From: Lachnospiraceae bacterium P6A3
GTDB taxonomy: Bacteria > Bacillota > Clostridia > Lachnospirales > Lachnospiraceae
Length of the DNA stretch: 64,000 nucleotides
Direction: 5' to 3'
NCBI GenBank assembly: GCA_000702085.1
Contig: JNKP01000001.1
Span: forward strand, 979,693-1,043,692
Shown here: positions 46,058 to 55,168 of the stretch, in pieces
How positions within the stretch are numbered: position 1 is the first letter of the stretch
How the letters are laid out: each line of letters begins with the position of its first letter
Made by a program: the position numbers and the translations under genes
Notes under the pieces: model-generated
Told to the model about the DNA's origin: nothing
Database searches by the model: none
What the model saw: only the letters and a program-made list of their open reading frames with translations

Positions 46058-48100
46058 TTACTTGCTGAGGTCAAGATCGATGTCGCCTGCAAATACCTTG
46101 TCATCCTTGCCGAGTGCACCGGGGATGATGGTGAAGGTATTGGAGATTCCGTCCTGAGCATCGTTGAAAGGAAGCTTGGATACGGAAGAAAGGGAAGCGA
46201 CAGCACCGTGGGTGTCACGACCATGCATAGGGTTAGCTCCGGGAGCGAAAGGCATGCCCTTCTTACGTCCGTCGGGAGTGTTTCCGGTTGCCTTACCATA
46301 GGTAACGTTTGAAGTGATGGTAAGGATTGAGGTGGTAGGAACACCATCTCTGTAGGTGTGATGACGACGAACTGCGGTCATGAACTTGTGAACGATCATC
46401 TGAGCGATATCGTCTACACGGTCATCGTCGTTACCATACTTAGGGAACTCACCGGTGGTCTTGAAGTCGGTGATGATACCGTCCTCATCGCGGATAACTT
46501 CAACCTTAGCATACTTGATAGCTGAAAGTGAGTCAGCAACGATTGAAAGACCTGCAATACCGGTTGCGAAATATCTCTTAACGTTCTTGTCATGAAGAGC
46601 CATCTCTGCTCTCTCATAGCAATACTTGTCGTGCATGTAGTGGATGATGTTGAGGGTGTTAACGTAAACCTCAGCCTGCCACTCCATCATGTCGATGAAC
46701 TTGTCCATAACATCATCATAGTCAAGGACGTCACCGGTAACAGGGCGATACTTAGGACCAACCTGCTTCTTGGTAACTTCATCGATACCACCGTTAAGAG
46801 CATAAAGGAGACACTTAGCAAGGTTAGCACGTGCTCCGAAGAACTGCATCTCTTTACCGATAACCATTGAGGATACGCAGCATGCGATACCGTAGTCATC
46901 GCCGTGAACAACTCTCATGAGATCGTCGTTCTCGTACTGGATTGAAGAAGTGGTGATGGAGATCTTAGCGCAGTACTTCTTCCAGTTCTGAGGAAGTCTG
47001 GTTGACCAGAGAACGGTAAGGTTGGGCTCGGGAGCTGCACCAAGGTTCTCAAGGGTGTGGAGATAACGGAAAGAGGTCTTGGTAACCATGTGTCTTCCGT
47101 CAACGCCTACGCCGCCGAGAGACTCGGTAACCCAAACGGGATCGCCTGCGAAGATCTGGTTGTACTCGGGAGTTCTTGCGAACTTAACGCAACGAAGCTT
47201 CATGATGAAGTGATCTACGAATTCCTGGATCTGCTCCTCGGTGAAGGTTCCGTTTGCGAGGTCACGCTCTGCATAAATATCAATGAAAGTGGAGGTACGG
47301 CCAAGGCTCATTGCTGCACCGTTCTGCTCCTTAACGGATGAAAGATATCCGAAGTAGGTCCACTGGATAGCTTCCTGAACGTTTGCTGCGGGCTTGGAAA
47401 TGTCGCATCCGTAAGATGCAGCCATCTCTTTCATCATCTTGAGAGCCTTGATCTGCTCGCTGAGCTCTTCACGAAGACGGATAACGTCATCGGTCATAAC
47501 GTAATCGGTGGAGAGCTTCTGCTCTTCCTTGTCCTCGATAAGTCTGTCGATACCATAGAGAGCAACTCTACGATAGTCACCGATGATACGTCCTCTTCCG
47601 TAAGCATCGGGAAGACCGGTAACGATGTGTGAAGAACGGCAATTTCTCATCTCGGGGGTGTAAGCATCGAAACATCCCTCGTTGTGAGTCTTACGGTTTA
47701 CTGCGAAGAAAGCGGAAACCTCGGGATCAACTTCGTATCCGTTGTCCTGGCAAGCTTTCTCTGCCATTCTGAGTCCGCCCCAAGGCTGAAGTGAACGCTT
47801 GAAAGGCTTGTCGGTCTGGAATCCGACGATCTTCTCCTTGCTCTTGTCGAGATATCCGGGGCCGTGAGAAACGATGGTTGATACAACCTTGGTGTCCATA
47901 TCAAGAACGCCGCCTGCTTCTCTCTCCTTCTTCTGAAGATCGAGAACCTGTGCCCAAAGATCCTTGGTAGCCTGTGTAGGTCCTGCAAGGAAGCTCTCAT
48001 CTCCGTCATAGGGATGATAGTTTCTCTGGATGAAGTCACGGACATTTACTTCTCTGTCCCACTTACCTGTTTTGAAATCCTGCCATTCAGGTCTTTCCAT
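46058..48100 (-). CDS. pflB: Pyruvate formate-lyase main chain lacking the glycyl-radical domain
   Basis: 680 aa. Strong PFL identity: [23 protein letters not shown], the catalytic Cys pair Cys407-Cys408 in [12 protein letters not shown], and near the end [26 protein letters not shown] and [12 protein letters not shown]. It then stops (GDIDLDLSK) about 80 residues short of the usual 750-760; the missing part, with the radical glycine, is the separate 81-aa gene at 45414-45659. 680 plus 81 equals 761, almost exactly E. coli PflB (760). GGAGG precedes the ATG. Converts pyruvate and CoA to acetyl-CoA and formate under anaerobiosis. Confidence 0.94.
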   Translation of the reverse strand: MERPEWQDFKTGKWDREVNVRDFIQRNYHPYDGDESFLAGPTQATKDLWAQVLDLQKKEREAGGVLDMDTKVVSTIVSHGPGYLDKSKEKIVGFQTDKPFKRSLQPWGGLRMAEKACQDNGYEVDPEVSAFFAVNRKTHNEGCFDAYTPEMRNCRSSHIVTGLPDAYGRGRIIGDYRRVALYGIDRLIEDKEEQKLSTDYVMTDDVIRLREELSEQIKALKMMKEMAASYGCDISKPAANVQEAIQWTYFGYLSSVKEQNGAAMSLGRTSTFIDIYAERDLANGTFTEEQIQEFVDHFIMKLRCVKFARTPEYNQIFAGDPVWVTESLGGVGVDGRHMVTKTSFRYLHTLENLGAAPEPNLTVLWSTRLPQNWKKYCAKISITTSSIQYENDDLMRVVHGDDYGIACCVSSMVIGKEMQFFGARANLAKCLLYALNGGIDEVTKKQVGPKYRPVTGDVLDYDDVMDKFIDMMEWQAEVYVNTLNIIHYMHDKYCYERAEMALHDKNVKRYFATGIAGLSIVADSLSAIKYAKVEVIRDEDGIITDFKTTGEFPKYGNDDDRVDDIAQMIVHKFMTAVRRHHTYRDGVPTTSILTITSNVTYGKATGNTPDGRKKGMPFAPGANPMHGRDTHGAVASLSSVSKLPFNDAQDGISNTFTIIPGALGKDDKVFAGDIDLDLSK

Positions 48101-48174
48101 TTAGTAGTTCCTCCTATTAAAATATAGAATTAAATTGTTACGAAGTTCTGTGTTCACGGAGTTTTTTCGCCATT

Positions 48175-48300
48175 GTATACCGACTCCTAAACCGCTTCGT
48201 GAGTGATTCAATTATAGTTAAGATTGTATACAGAAGTCAAGGTGAAGCCGTGTACTTTTTTACGTACAAAGCCCATGAAACCTGACTTTTTCGTGTATAC
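48175..48300. promoter_or_regulatory. Three GTATAC-centred operator-like sites at pflB
   Basis: ATTGTATACC (GTATAC at 48175-48180), GATTGTATACAG (48226-48231) and GTGTATACAATG (48295-48300). The shared TTGTATAC/GTATACAA core is palindromic. The middle one lies inside the pflB promoter spacer. Confidence 0.6.
48211..48240 (-). promoter_or_regulatory. Promoter of the pfl locus
   Basis: On minus: TTGACT (48235-48240), 18-bp spacer and a perfect TATAAT (48211-48216). Transcription should start near 48204, giving a leader of about 100 nt. The 48101-48428 interval otherwise holds no gene. Confidence 0.85.
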
Positions 48301-48428
48301 AATGTTTCACGGAACATAAATTTTTCATTAAAATCAAAAACATATTGTTCAAATTGGTTTTAATGAGATATACTGTCTTTTCGTAACAGGTTATTTTCGA
48401 AATAAACAATCACTGTATGGAGCAGATT

Positions 48429-48731
48429 ATGGATACCGAAGTAAAAGAAAACCTTGATATGGAATTTGAAGACGAAGAAGTTTCCATGGACGGACAGCCC
48501 GTAAGGGAAGTATGCGGGATCAGATCCAACATGACCCTTGGTGACATTATGGCCAAGAAACCCGAAGTCATCCCCATTCTCATGGAAGCGGGAATGCACT
48601 GCGTAAGCTGTCCCGCAGCGCTTATGGAAACCCTTGAAGAAGCCGCCATCGTGCACGGAATCCTCATTGACGAACTCATGGATTATATCAAAGAGTCTCT
48701 CGAAAGAGACGCCAAGCCTGAGGAAGAATAA
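48429..48731 (+). CDS. DUF1858 domain protein
   Basis: 100 aa from ATG 48429, chosen because GGAG lies 6 nt upstream; an in-frame ATG at 48417 has none. An acidic N-terminal extension (1-35) precedes a DUF1858 helical domain with MTLGDIMAKKPEVIPILMEAGMHC (in part) and the CVSCPAALMETLEEA motif. This CxxC-bearing domain also occurs fused to hybrid-cluster or ScdA-type redox proteins; function unknown. It is divergent from pflB, and shares the intergenic region holding GTATAC sites. Confidence 0.85.
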   Translation: MDTEVKENLDMEFEDEEVSMDGQPVREVCGIRSNMTLGDIMAKKPEVIPILMEAGMHCVSCPAALMETLEEAAIVHGILIDELMDYIKESLERDAKPEEE

Positions 48732-48746
48732 ACACTACGAATAACA

Positions 48747-48780
48747 AAAAGCCCGTCCGGATATTCCGGACGGGCTTTTA
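48747..48780 (+). terminator. Bidirectional terminator
   Basis: AAAAGCCCGTCCGGA-TAT-TCCGGACGGGCTTTT, 15-bp perfect stem, between the convergent DUF1858 and chemoreceptor genes. Confidence 0.95.
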
Positions 48781-48803
48781 TCATGCCTGAAGCATGCCTG
48801 CAA

Positions 48804-51260
48804 TTACAATCTGAACTTATCAATGATTTCGGTAAGGCTCGATACAACTTCCTTGGTCTCGTTAACCTTATCGATGCTGTCCGCGGTTTCAGCAGACATC
48901 TCGGAAGTCTTCTCCGCAATATCAACAACACCGTGAGATGCTTCGGTAACGGTGGTATCGATTCCCTCGATGGAGGATACGATCATGTCCATATCCTGAG
49001 CAAGCTCCTGGATGCTGGTTCTGATCTCGTTCATGCTGTTTCCGAATGTATCGGCATCAACCTTATACTGCTCACTGACTTTACCGAATTCCTCGTAATC
49101 CGCAAGGACGTTGGTCTCGAGGAAATTGGTGGTCTGAGTAAGGCACTCGGACATCTGACCGACAGCGCTGTTAACTTCGTCAACGATGCTTCCGATGTTC
49201 TTAACAGCTTCGGAAGTCTGGGTAGCCAGATTTGAAATCTCGGTTGCAACAACCGCAAATCCTCTTCCTGCCTCTCCCGCTCTTGCTGCCTCGATGGAAG
49301 CGTTGAGAGCAAGGAGCCCGGTCTGTGAGGAAATAGCCATGATGGTTCCGGTGAGTTCGTTAATCTTGTTAACTGCCTGTGAAGCAACGATTGCTTCTTC
49401 GGACTTAACCTTAACGGACTCGTAGATCTCGATGGTCTTCTTGCTGGCCTTCTCGGTAGTTGCGGCAAGTTCTCCCGCACGGCTGAGAACTTCATCGGAA
49501 AGCTTGGTTCCTTCGCCTGCAAGATCGTCTATGCCGCGAGCGCTTTCGCGAACATTTGCTACATTCTGGGCAATGGTAGTGGTAGAAGCTGCGGTCTCCT
49601 GCATTCCTGCAGCAAGCTCTTCGGTAGTAGCGGAGTTATCTTCGCAGATATTTCCGACCTTATCGATGGTAGCCTGAAGTACGTCAACATTCGAATTGAT
49701 ATTGTTTCCTGCCTCGGAGATGGATCCGACCATTTCTCTGAGGTTGTTTCTCGTCTTGCCGAGAGCCTTGGCAATAAGTCCGACTTCGTCCTTTCTTCTC
49801 TCAAGAGCAGCTGAATCCTTGTCTTCGGTGAAGTCGTAATTTGCCGTCTTGTTGATAACGGGCACGAGCTGTTCAAGAGCCTTAAGAAGGAACATTGAGA
49901 ATACGGCAACAAGAGCGATTGCCAGGATGACGCCGACGATGCCGAGGATGATAAGGCTTCTCTTCATGGCATCAACGCCTGCCATCATCTTATCTCTGTC
50001 AGCGGTAACGATTACGATGTTACCGTCTCTGGTAAATGCATATCCTGCAACTTTAAACGATCCTTTGTACTCATAAGTACATGATCCGTTTTCTACGGTC
50101 TTACCCTGCTGAAGATCGCTGACGATGCCTTTAACGGCTGCGTTCTCAACAGGCTGTCCGATCTTCTCGGGATTGGTATGGTAAAGCATGGTTCCGTCGG
50201 GAGATACCATGTATGCATAAGATCCCTCAACACCGGACATCTCGATCTTACCGATCAGAGTATCATAGTCGATCCTGATGAGCTTATCGTAATCCGCTGT
50301 TACAAGAACTATATTACCGGTATCTGTGAACGAATAACCGGCAAGCTTTAGTGCATCTTTATACTCATAAATGACATAACCGTCACTTACTGTTTTGCCT
50401 GCCTGAATATCGGCAACGATTCCTTTTACCGCTGCGTTCTCAACAGGCTGTCCGATCTTATCGGGATTGGTGTGCCAAAGCATGGTTCCGTCGGGAGATA
50501 CCATGTAAGCATAAGATCCCTCAACTCCGTCGATCTCGATGTTTCCGAGAAGAGTGTCGTAATCGATCTTCATGAACTCATCGTAGTCTGCAGTAACGAT
50601 GAGGATATTTCCTGCGTTGGTAAATGCATAGCCCGCAAGCTTAAGGGCTTCTTTGTATTCGTATAAAACAGAACCGTTCTCAACAGTCTTGCCTGCCTGA
50701 AGGTCTGCAACGATTCCCTTAACTGCCGCATTTTCTACGGGATTGCCTATCTTCTCCGGATTGGGATGCCAAAGCATGGTTCCGTCGGGAGATACCATGT
50801 AAGCATAAGAACCTGCCACATCCTTGATGGCAACATTCTTAAGTACAGTGTCGAGCTGAGCGGTCGTAAGTCCTGCTCCTCCCGCAAGATCAACTGCTTT
50901 CGCAGCTTCCTCCGCAAGGTTCTGTGCGTAAGACTTGTAAACCGTCTCACCGAACTCTCTTGAGAAATTGATGGAAATAGCAGCTTCCTGTGCAAGGTTC
51001 ATTGCGTATCCGCCATAAGCCTGCTCTCCGAACTCGGTTGCAAAATCAACACCTATTGCCGCTTCTTCCGCCAGATTCTGAGCGTAGTTGAGGTATGTAT
51101 CCTCCAACTCCTTCGATGATCTGTTTGAAGCCACGATCACCTGTACGACTACGGCAACCAACACGATAACGCTTGATGCCAATGCAATCTTGGTGCTCAT
51201 CTTGTTGAAAAACGTAAGCTTACCCTCGCTCGTTAGCGACTTGGAACTGTTTGCCGCCAT
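48804..51260 (-). CDS. Methyl-accepting chemotaxis protein with triplicated sensor domain
   Basis: 818 aa from ATG 51260 (GGAGG upstream; the GTG at 51269 overlaps that site). First membrane helix about 25-45. Then three about 26-aa repeats built on [10 protein letters not shown] (about 59-136), then three 98-residue copies of a Cache-like unit (about 148-441), each containing [16 protein letters not shown] and [15 protein letters not shown]. Second membrane helix about 442-467, HAMP about 468-520, and the signalling hairpin with [20 protein letters not shown] near residue 650. It should report an extracellular small molecule to CheA. Chemotaxis partners are not in the window. Confidence 0.92.
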   Translation of the reverse strand: MAANSSKSLTSEGKLTFFNKMSTKIALASSVIVLVAVVVQVIVASNRSSKELEDTYLNYAQNLAEEAAIGVDFATEFGEQAYGGYAMNLAQEAAISINFSREFGETVYKSYAQNLAEEAAKAVDLAGGAGLTTAQLDTVLKNVAIKDVAGSYAYMVSPDGTMLWHPNPEKIGNPVENAAVKGIVADLQAGKTVENGSVLYEYKEALKLAGYAFTNAGNILIVTADYDEFMKIDYDTLLGNIEIDGVEGSYAYMVSPDGTMLWHTNPDKIGQPVENAAVKGIVADIQAGKTVSDGYVIYEYKDALKLAGYSFTDTGNIVLVTADYDKLIRIDYDTLIGKIEMSGVEGSYAYMVSPDGTMLYHTNPEKIGQPVENAAVKGIVSDLQQGKTVENGSCTYEYKGSFKVAGYAFTRDGNIVIVTADRDKMMAGVDAMKRSLIILGIVGVILAIALVAVFSMFLLKALEQLVPVINKTANYDFTEDKDSAALERRKDEVGLIAKALGKTRNNLREMVGSISEAGNNINSNVDVLQATIDKVGNICEDNSATTEELAAGMQETAASTTTIAQNVANVRESARGIDDLAGEGTKLSDEVLSRAGELAATTEKASKKTIEIYESVKVKSEEAIVASQAVNKINELTGTIMAISSQTGLLALNASIEAARAGEAGRGFAVVATEISNLATQTSEAVKNIGSIVDEVNSAVGQMSECLTQTTNFLETNVLADYEEFGKVSEQYKVDADTFGNSMNEIRTSIQELAQDMDMIVSSIEGIDTTVTEASHGVVDIAEKTSEMSAETADSIDKVNETKEVVSSLTEIIDKFRL

Positions 51261-51428
51261 AAATTTCACCTCCGCTTAATTAATCAATATATCAATCGGT
51301 TCCATCCGATCAATTAACAAAAAAGAGATGCAAAACCAAGAACTTAAGAATCTAACAAGCCAAAACGCCGAACAGATAAAGCAAAAAAGCTAAAAAAGAA
51401 CAAAAAATCGGCCATTTGAAACGAGCCG

Positions 51429-51443
51429 AATTGTCAGACAATT
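51429..51443. promoter_or_regulatory. Palindrome in the chemoreceptor leader
   Basis: AATTGTC-A-GACAATT, perfect 7-bp arms, just downstream of the predicted transcription start, a position typical of repressor operators. Confidence 0.45.
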
Positions 51444-51453
51444 ACTTGAAATT

Positions 51454-51482
51454 ATTATATTCCGTATACCCAATTCTTGCAA
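51454..51482 (-). promoter_or_regulatory. Promoter of the chemoreceptor gene
   Basis: On minus: TTGCAA (51477-51482), 17-bp spacer and perfect TATAAT (51454-51459). The leader is about 187 nt. A GTATAC sits in the spacer, as at pflB. The 51261-51518 stretch holds nothing else. Confidence 0.75.
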
Positions 51483-51518
51483 ATTAAAACTTCATAAATT
51501 ACCGCAGATTGCAAAGAA

Positions 51519-51546
51519 AAAGACCGGATAAAATATCCGGTCTTTC
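51519..51546 (-). terminator. Terminator of rpsF-ssb-rpsR
   Basis: GACCGGATA-TTT-TATCCGGTC followed on the minus strand by TTTTTCTTT. Confidence 0.92.
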
Positions 51547-51574
51547 AATACCTTTATTTTGATCAAAAAAGGGA

Positions 51575-51841
51575 TCAATCCTGGGTATAAGGAAGAATTG
51601 CCATCTGACGAGCACGCTTGATGGCGGTGGTAAGCTCTCTCTGGTGCTTAGCACAGTTGCCGGTGATACGGCGGGGAAGGATCTTTCCTCCCTCAGAGAT
51701 ATACTTACGAAGCTTGTTAGCATCCTTGTAATCGATTACGTTGTCCTTACCGCAGAAAACGCACACCTTTCTACGTCTTGCGTGCATTCCGCCCCTTCTT
51801 CTGGCCGGTCCTTCCGGTCTCTCAGATTTGGTATATGCCAT
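51575..51841 (-). CDS. rpsR: 30S ribosomal protein S18, zinc-binding form
   Basis: 88 aa from ATG 51841 (GGAGG 5 nt upstream; a longer frame to 51856 would include the ribosome binding site). The core [24 protein letters not shown] is typical. The cysteines in KVCVFCGKD and the later [10 protein letters not shown] form a C+ zinc-ribbon arrangement. It binds S6 in the 30S platform. Last gene of rpsF-ssb-rpsR, as in B. subtilis. Confidence 0.96.
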   Translation of the reverse strand: MAYTKSERPEGPARRRGGMHARRRKVCVFCGKDNVIDYKDANKLRKYISEGGKILPRRITGNCAKHQRELTTAIKRARQMAILPYTQD

Positions 51842-51868
51842 GATTGCCTCCTGCAAACTAAAAACGTG

Positions 51869-52297
51869 TTAGCTGAATGGGAGCTCTTCTACAAGTCCGT
51901 CGGGAATGTTCAGGAAATCATTTCCGCCTGCTGCGGAACCCTGGGACTGTGATCCTGAGTTATAAGAACCTTCGGAAGAAGCATTCTTGCTCTCAGCAAA
52001 TTCAACATCTTCAACCATGATGCGAACGTCGTAAACCTTCTGGCCATCCTTATTCGTATAGTTGTTATTCTGAAGTCTTCCGGTCACAACAACTTTTGTG
52101 CCCTTCTTAAGATATCTCTCTACGAACTCGGCCTGTTTGCCGAAGGATGTACAATTGAAGAAATCCGCATCAGGCTCGCCTTCACGCTTAAACCTGCGGT
52201 CCACCGCGATACTGTACCTGGCAAAAGTCGTGCCTGAAGTTGAACTGCTTACCTCGGGGTCTCTGGTGAGTCTGCCCATTAAAATAACTTTATTCAT
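51869..52297 (-). CDS. ssb: Single-stranded DNA-binding protein
   Basis: 142 aa. OB fold (1-105) with MNKVILMGRLTRDPEV, FARYSIAVDRRFKREGE and KKGTKVVVTGRLQNNNY. A Ser/Gly/Gln-rich linker leads to the protein-interaction tip VEELPFS, a slightly divergent form of the DDIPF tail. It lies between rpsF and rpsR. Confidence 0.95.
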   Translation of the reverse strand: MNKVILMGRLTRDPEVSSSTSGTTFARYSIAVDRRFKREGEPDADFFNCTSFGKQAEFVERYLKKGTKVVVTGRLQNNNYTNKDGQKVYDVRIMVEDVEFAESKNASSEGSYNSGSQSQGSAAGGNDFLNIPDGLVEELPFS

Positions 52298-52309
52298 AAG
52301 TTTATCTCC

Positions 52310-52600
52310 TTATGCTTCGTCCTGTCTTACGCATAAGTATCTGATGACGCCGTCCATAATTCTCATGCGGCTCTCGATCTCTGAATTCTGATCGCCTTCT
52401 GCTTCAAAATGAATGAAGTAGTAGTAGCCTTCGGTCATCTTCTGGATTTCGTAAGCGAGCTTTTTCTTGCCCCACTCTTCTACATCCGCGATTTTTCCGC
52501 CGAATCTCTCAACAAGTGCCTTGCACTTATCAACTACAGCGGTGCGTGCGTCGTCTTCGATCATTGCGCTGACAACGACAGCTAATTCATACTTTTTCAT
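52310..52600 (-). CDS. rpsF: 30S ribosomal protein S6
   Basis: 96 aa from ATG 52600 (GGAGG upstream); the extension to 52636 is not supported. It begins MKKYELAVVVSAMIEDDART and carries WGKKKLAYEIQKMTEGYY, a hallmark of S6. It is the first gene of the S6-SSB-S18 operon. Two promoters precede it. Confidence 0.96.
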   Translation of the reverse strand: MKKYELAVVVSAMIEDDARTAVVDKCKALVERFGGKIADVEEWGKKKLAYEIQKMTEGYYYFIHFEAEGDQNSEIESRMRIMDGVIRYLCVRQDEA

Positions 52601-52669
52601 GCTGTTACCTCCTTTTGGTCTCTGGCTCGCACCCATAGTGCGAACAAGGAAAATATATCACGGAGTTTC

Positions 52670-52698
52670 AATATATCATCCCCCGTTCCTTAAATCAA
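52670..52698 (-). promoter_or_regulatory. rpsF promoter P2 (proximal)
   Basis: On minus: TTGATT (52693-52698), 17-bp spacer, TATATT (52670-52675). A short hairpin TCGCAC/GTGCGA follows in the leader (about 52627-52642). Confidence 0.6.
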
Positions 52699-52743
52699 GC
52701 GTTTTTTCTTCCCAAAAAACATTTATTAAGAAGAATCGCCCTT

Positions 52744-52772
52744 TTTATACCCTTTTTTCACTCAAAACACAA
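52744..52772 (-). promoter_or_regulatory. rpsF promoter P1 (distal)
   Basis: On minus: TTGTGT (52767-52772), 17-bp spacer, TATAAA (52744-52749). Confidence 0.55.
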
Positions 52773-52847
52773 CCGTAAAAGCATACATAAAACGATATAT
52801 TATTCCCGTGATTTGATATTAATTTATCGTGTTGCAATAAATTTGTG

Positions 52848-52876
52848 TTGACATCCGATAATTTAGGGTTTATATT
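52848..52876 (+). promoter_or_regulatory. Promoter of the DUF2975 operon
   Basis: Consensus TTGACA (52848-52853), 17-bp spacer, TATATT (52871-52876); start near 52883. Confidence 0.88.
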
Positions 52877-52914
52877 GTCCGAGGAAAGGCAATAAGCCTT
52901 CAAGGGAGGTTATT

Positions 52915-53400
52915 ATGAGTCAGAAAAATTTGGCCGGATGGATCAAGGGTATTCTGCTGGGGTTTGCAGCCTTCGGAATAATATTCTGCGTATGCGCCGT
53001 ATACTTCGGAATCATCCCCCTCTTCGGCAGAGACATCATCTATGACGAAGCCTGCATGTTTACGCCCTGGATGGTTTTCCTGCTGATCACCGCAGTTCCC
53101 TGCTACATCTTTCTGGTCATGGGATGGAAAATAGCGGTCAATATCGAGAATGACAGATCATTTTCCACGGAGAATGCATCCTATCTTAAAAAGATGGCAT
53201 ACCTCGCTCTCGGCGATACCATATTTTTCTTCCTCGGAAATATCGTTCTTTTATTCCTTGGCATGAGTCACCCGGGAATGCTTCTCGGCTCACTTGTCAT
53301 CGATTTCCTCGGTGTCTCGGTTTCGGTAGGATGTGCGGCACTGTCCCATCTCGTACAGAAGGCTTCCGAGATCCAGGCCGAGAACGAACTTACAATCTAA
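52915..53400 (+). CDS. DUF2975 membrane protein
   Basis: 161 aa with four membrane helices (about 11-32, 50-72, 97-120, 125-146). The architecture and the pairing with a tiny XRE regulator directly downstream are typical of DUF2975 proteins, which are thought to work with these regulators; function unknown. GGGAGG precedes the ATG. First gene of a three-gene unit. Confidence 0.85.
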   Translation: MSQKNLAGWIKGILLGFAAFGIIFCVCAVYFGIIPLFGRDIIYDEACMFTPWMVFLLITAVPCYIFLVMGWKIAVNIENDRSFSTENASYLKKMAYLALGDTIFFFLGNIVLLFLGMSHPGMLLGSLVIDFLGVSVSVGCAALSHLVQKASEIQAENELTI

Positions 53401-53411
53401 GAGGGCACGCT

Positions 53412-53630
53412 ATGGAAGAAGACAAGATCATATTCAACATAGACGTAATGCTCGCCCGGAGAAAAATGAGCGTGAGCGAGCTTGCGGACAAGGTAGGAAT
53501 CACACTCGCCAACATGTCGATCCTTAAAACAGGCAAAGCAAAAGCCATCAAAGTAGACACACTTTGCAAGCTTTGTAAGGCACTGGACTGCCAGCCCGGG
53601 GATCTTCTGGAATATCAAAAAGGAAATTAA
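53412..53630 (+). CDS. Small XRE-family regulator (YozG-like)
   Basis: 72 aa from ATG 53412 (GAGG upstream). Almost entirely a helix-turn-helix: IDVMLARRKMSVSELADKVG, then ITLANMSILKTGKAKAIKV and ALDCQPGDLLEY. Such minimal Cro/C1 regulators typically pair with DUF2975 membrane proteins. It lies 11 nt after the DUF2975 gene and 17 nt before the DUF4173 gene, so it may autoregulate the unit. Confidence 0.92.
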   Translation: MEEDKIIFNIDVMLARRKMSVSELADKVGITLANMSILKTGKAKAIKVDTLCKLCKALDCQPGDLLEYQKGN

Positions 53631-53647
53631 GGCTTAGGAGAAATATT

Positions 53648-55108
53648 ATGGAACTTTTCAGATTTAAACGATCATTCAAAAAAGCCCTTATATGGGCGGC
53701 ACTTGCAATACTGTTCATATACAGAAACAGAGCATCGATAACTTATCCTTTGTTTATGGCTTCAACCCTTGCCATCCTCGCATGGGATGCAAAGAGCATG
53801 GGTAAAAGCCTTATCAGAAACATCGAAGGCAAGATCGATATCAAGTTATTCTATTGCATCAGCCTCATGCTGCTGTCCATAGATAAGTGTCTTACATCCT
53901 CCGTCGATCTTCAGTGGGGAAACGGACTGGGAATACTTCTTCTCTTTACATGCCTGCTCTTAAAGCTTTACTCCAATCAGGAAGATAAAGAGATCACCAC
54001 CATGCTCATTAAGTTTGCAGATTTCTTTATAGTTCCTCTCGCAAACATTGCCAAGCCCTTTACCGATGCCGCTGCTGCTAAACAGGCAAAGGCCATGGCT
54101 GTATCCGCAGGAGAAGCGCCTGCTGAGGAAAGCAAAGGAAAGAAGACCTTCAAGAGTGTAATGATCGGTCTCCTGATCGCAATCCCTCTTCTCTGGATCA
54201 TCATCGCACTTCTTGCATCCGCGGATATGGTCTTCGGAGACATAGTCCATGATATTATTTCCTGCATCGAACTTCCCGAACTCGACGAAGACTGGCTTGG
54301 AGTTCCCTTCAAATTCTTCCTTTCCTTCCTTGCTTTTTATGCCTGGACCGCATGCCTTCCCGCAGAGAATTTCTATCAGAAAAAAGAAGGAAAGAAACTT
54401 GATGCCGTTGTAGCAATTACCTTCAACAGCCTTATCGCACTCGTATATCTCCTTTTCAGCGGAATCCAGTTTGTATATCTCGTAGGAAAGATGGAACTTC
54501 CCGGAGGCTATACTTATGCGGAATATGCACACGAAGGATTCTATCAGCTTCTCGCAGTCACTATTTTAAATCTGGCACTCGTGTCATTTTGCAAGAAGCA
54601 CTTTGCAGATAACAAAGTCCTCAAGGCAATACTTGTTATCATCAGTCTCTGCACATATGTAATGATCGCATCATCCGCTCTCAGAATGTACCTCTATGTG
54701 AAGGTATACGGTCTGTCCCACTTAAGAGTATATGTTCTCTGGCTCCTGGTGGTACTGGCTGTTTGGACCACTATCCTCATCGCGGGAATCTTCAAAGAAG
54801 GCATTCATTATTTCAGGATCATAACCGTATTTGTAACCGTATGGTATCTGGTATTTGCTTTCTCATTCCCCGACAAGTGGATTGCGGCATATGACCTGAG
54901 CCTTGCAAACCCTCCCGACGATCTCATATACGAAGTATATCCGGATGCCGCACAGATTCTTTATGAAGACGGCAGATACTGGGAAAAGTATTGCAAATTC
55001 ATGAAGACCGAAGTGGAAGAATATAATGAGAAAAACATTCTTAAGCATATCCGCGAATATAACTTCGGCGAAGACGCTGCAATGAAACTCATCGACAAAA
55101 CATTCTAA
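53648..55108 (+). CDS. DUF4173 (DUF4153-like) polytopic membrane protein
   Basis: 486 aa with about ten to twelve membrane helices. The late segment TYAEYAHEGFYQLLAVTILN and the YGLSHLRVYVLWLL motif match DUF4173. A soluble C-terminal tail of about 60 residues follows. Function unknown; relatives often sit with PadR or XRE regulators, as here. Last gene of the unit before a strong terminator. Confidence 0.82.
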   Translation: MELFRFKRSFKKALIWAALAILFIYRNRASITYPLFMASTLAILAWDAKSMGKSLIRNIEGKIDIKLFYCISLMLLSIDKCLTSSVDLQWGNGLGILLLFTCLLLKLYSNQEDKEITTMLIKFADFFIVPLANIAKPFTDAAAAKQAKAMAVSAGEAPAEESKGKKTFKSVMIGLLIAIPLLWIIIALLASADMVFGDIVHDIISCIELPELDEDWLGVPFKFFLSFLAFYAWTACLPAENFYQKKEGKKLDAVVAITFNSLIALVYLLFSGIQFVYLVGKMELPGGYTYAEYAHEGFYQLLAVTILNLALVSFCKKHFADNKVLKAILVIISLCTYVMIASSALRMYLYVKVYGLSHLRVYVLWLLVVLAVWTTILIAGIFKEGIHYFRIITVFVTVWYLVFAFSFPDKWIAAYDLSLANPPDDLIYEVYPDAAQILYEDGRYWEKYCKFMKTEVEEYNEKNILKHIREYNFGEDAAMKLIDKTF

Positions 55109-55118
55109 ATAATTCAAA

Positions 55119-55157
55119 CCAAAAGGACGGCTCCCTTCCGGGAACCGTCCTTTTTTT
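55119..55157 (+). terminator. Terminator after DUF4173 gene
   Basis: GGACGG-CTCCC-TTCC-GGGAA-CCGTCC stem (55123-55151) followed by T7; convergent with the esterase gene. Confidence 0.9.
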
Positions 55158-55168
55158 ATGTCCGCTTA

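Noticed and set aside
46036..46062. The possibility that pflB is broken by a frameshift or sequencing error
   Set aside because: The three genes each have a good ribosome binding site and clean stops, unrelated sequence and a full 67-aa gene lie between the halves, and the C-terminal residues after GKDDKV do not match the missing domain in any frame that I checked.
50185..50800. Evenly spaced repeats as a CRISPR array
   Set aside because: The repeats are 294 bp apart, in frame, and encode a repeated protein domain.
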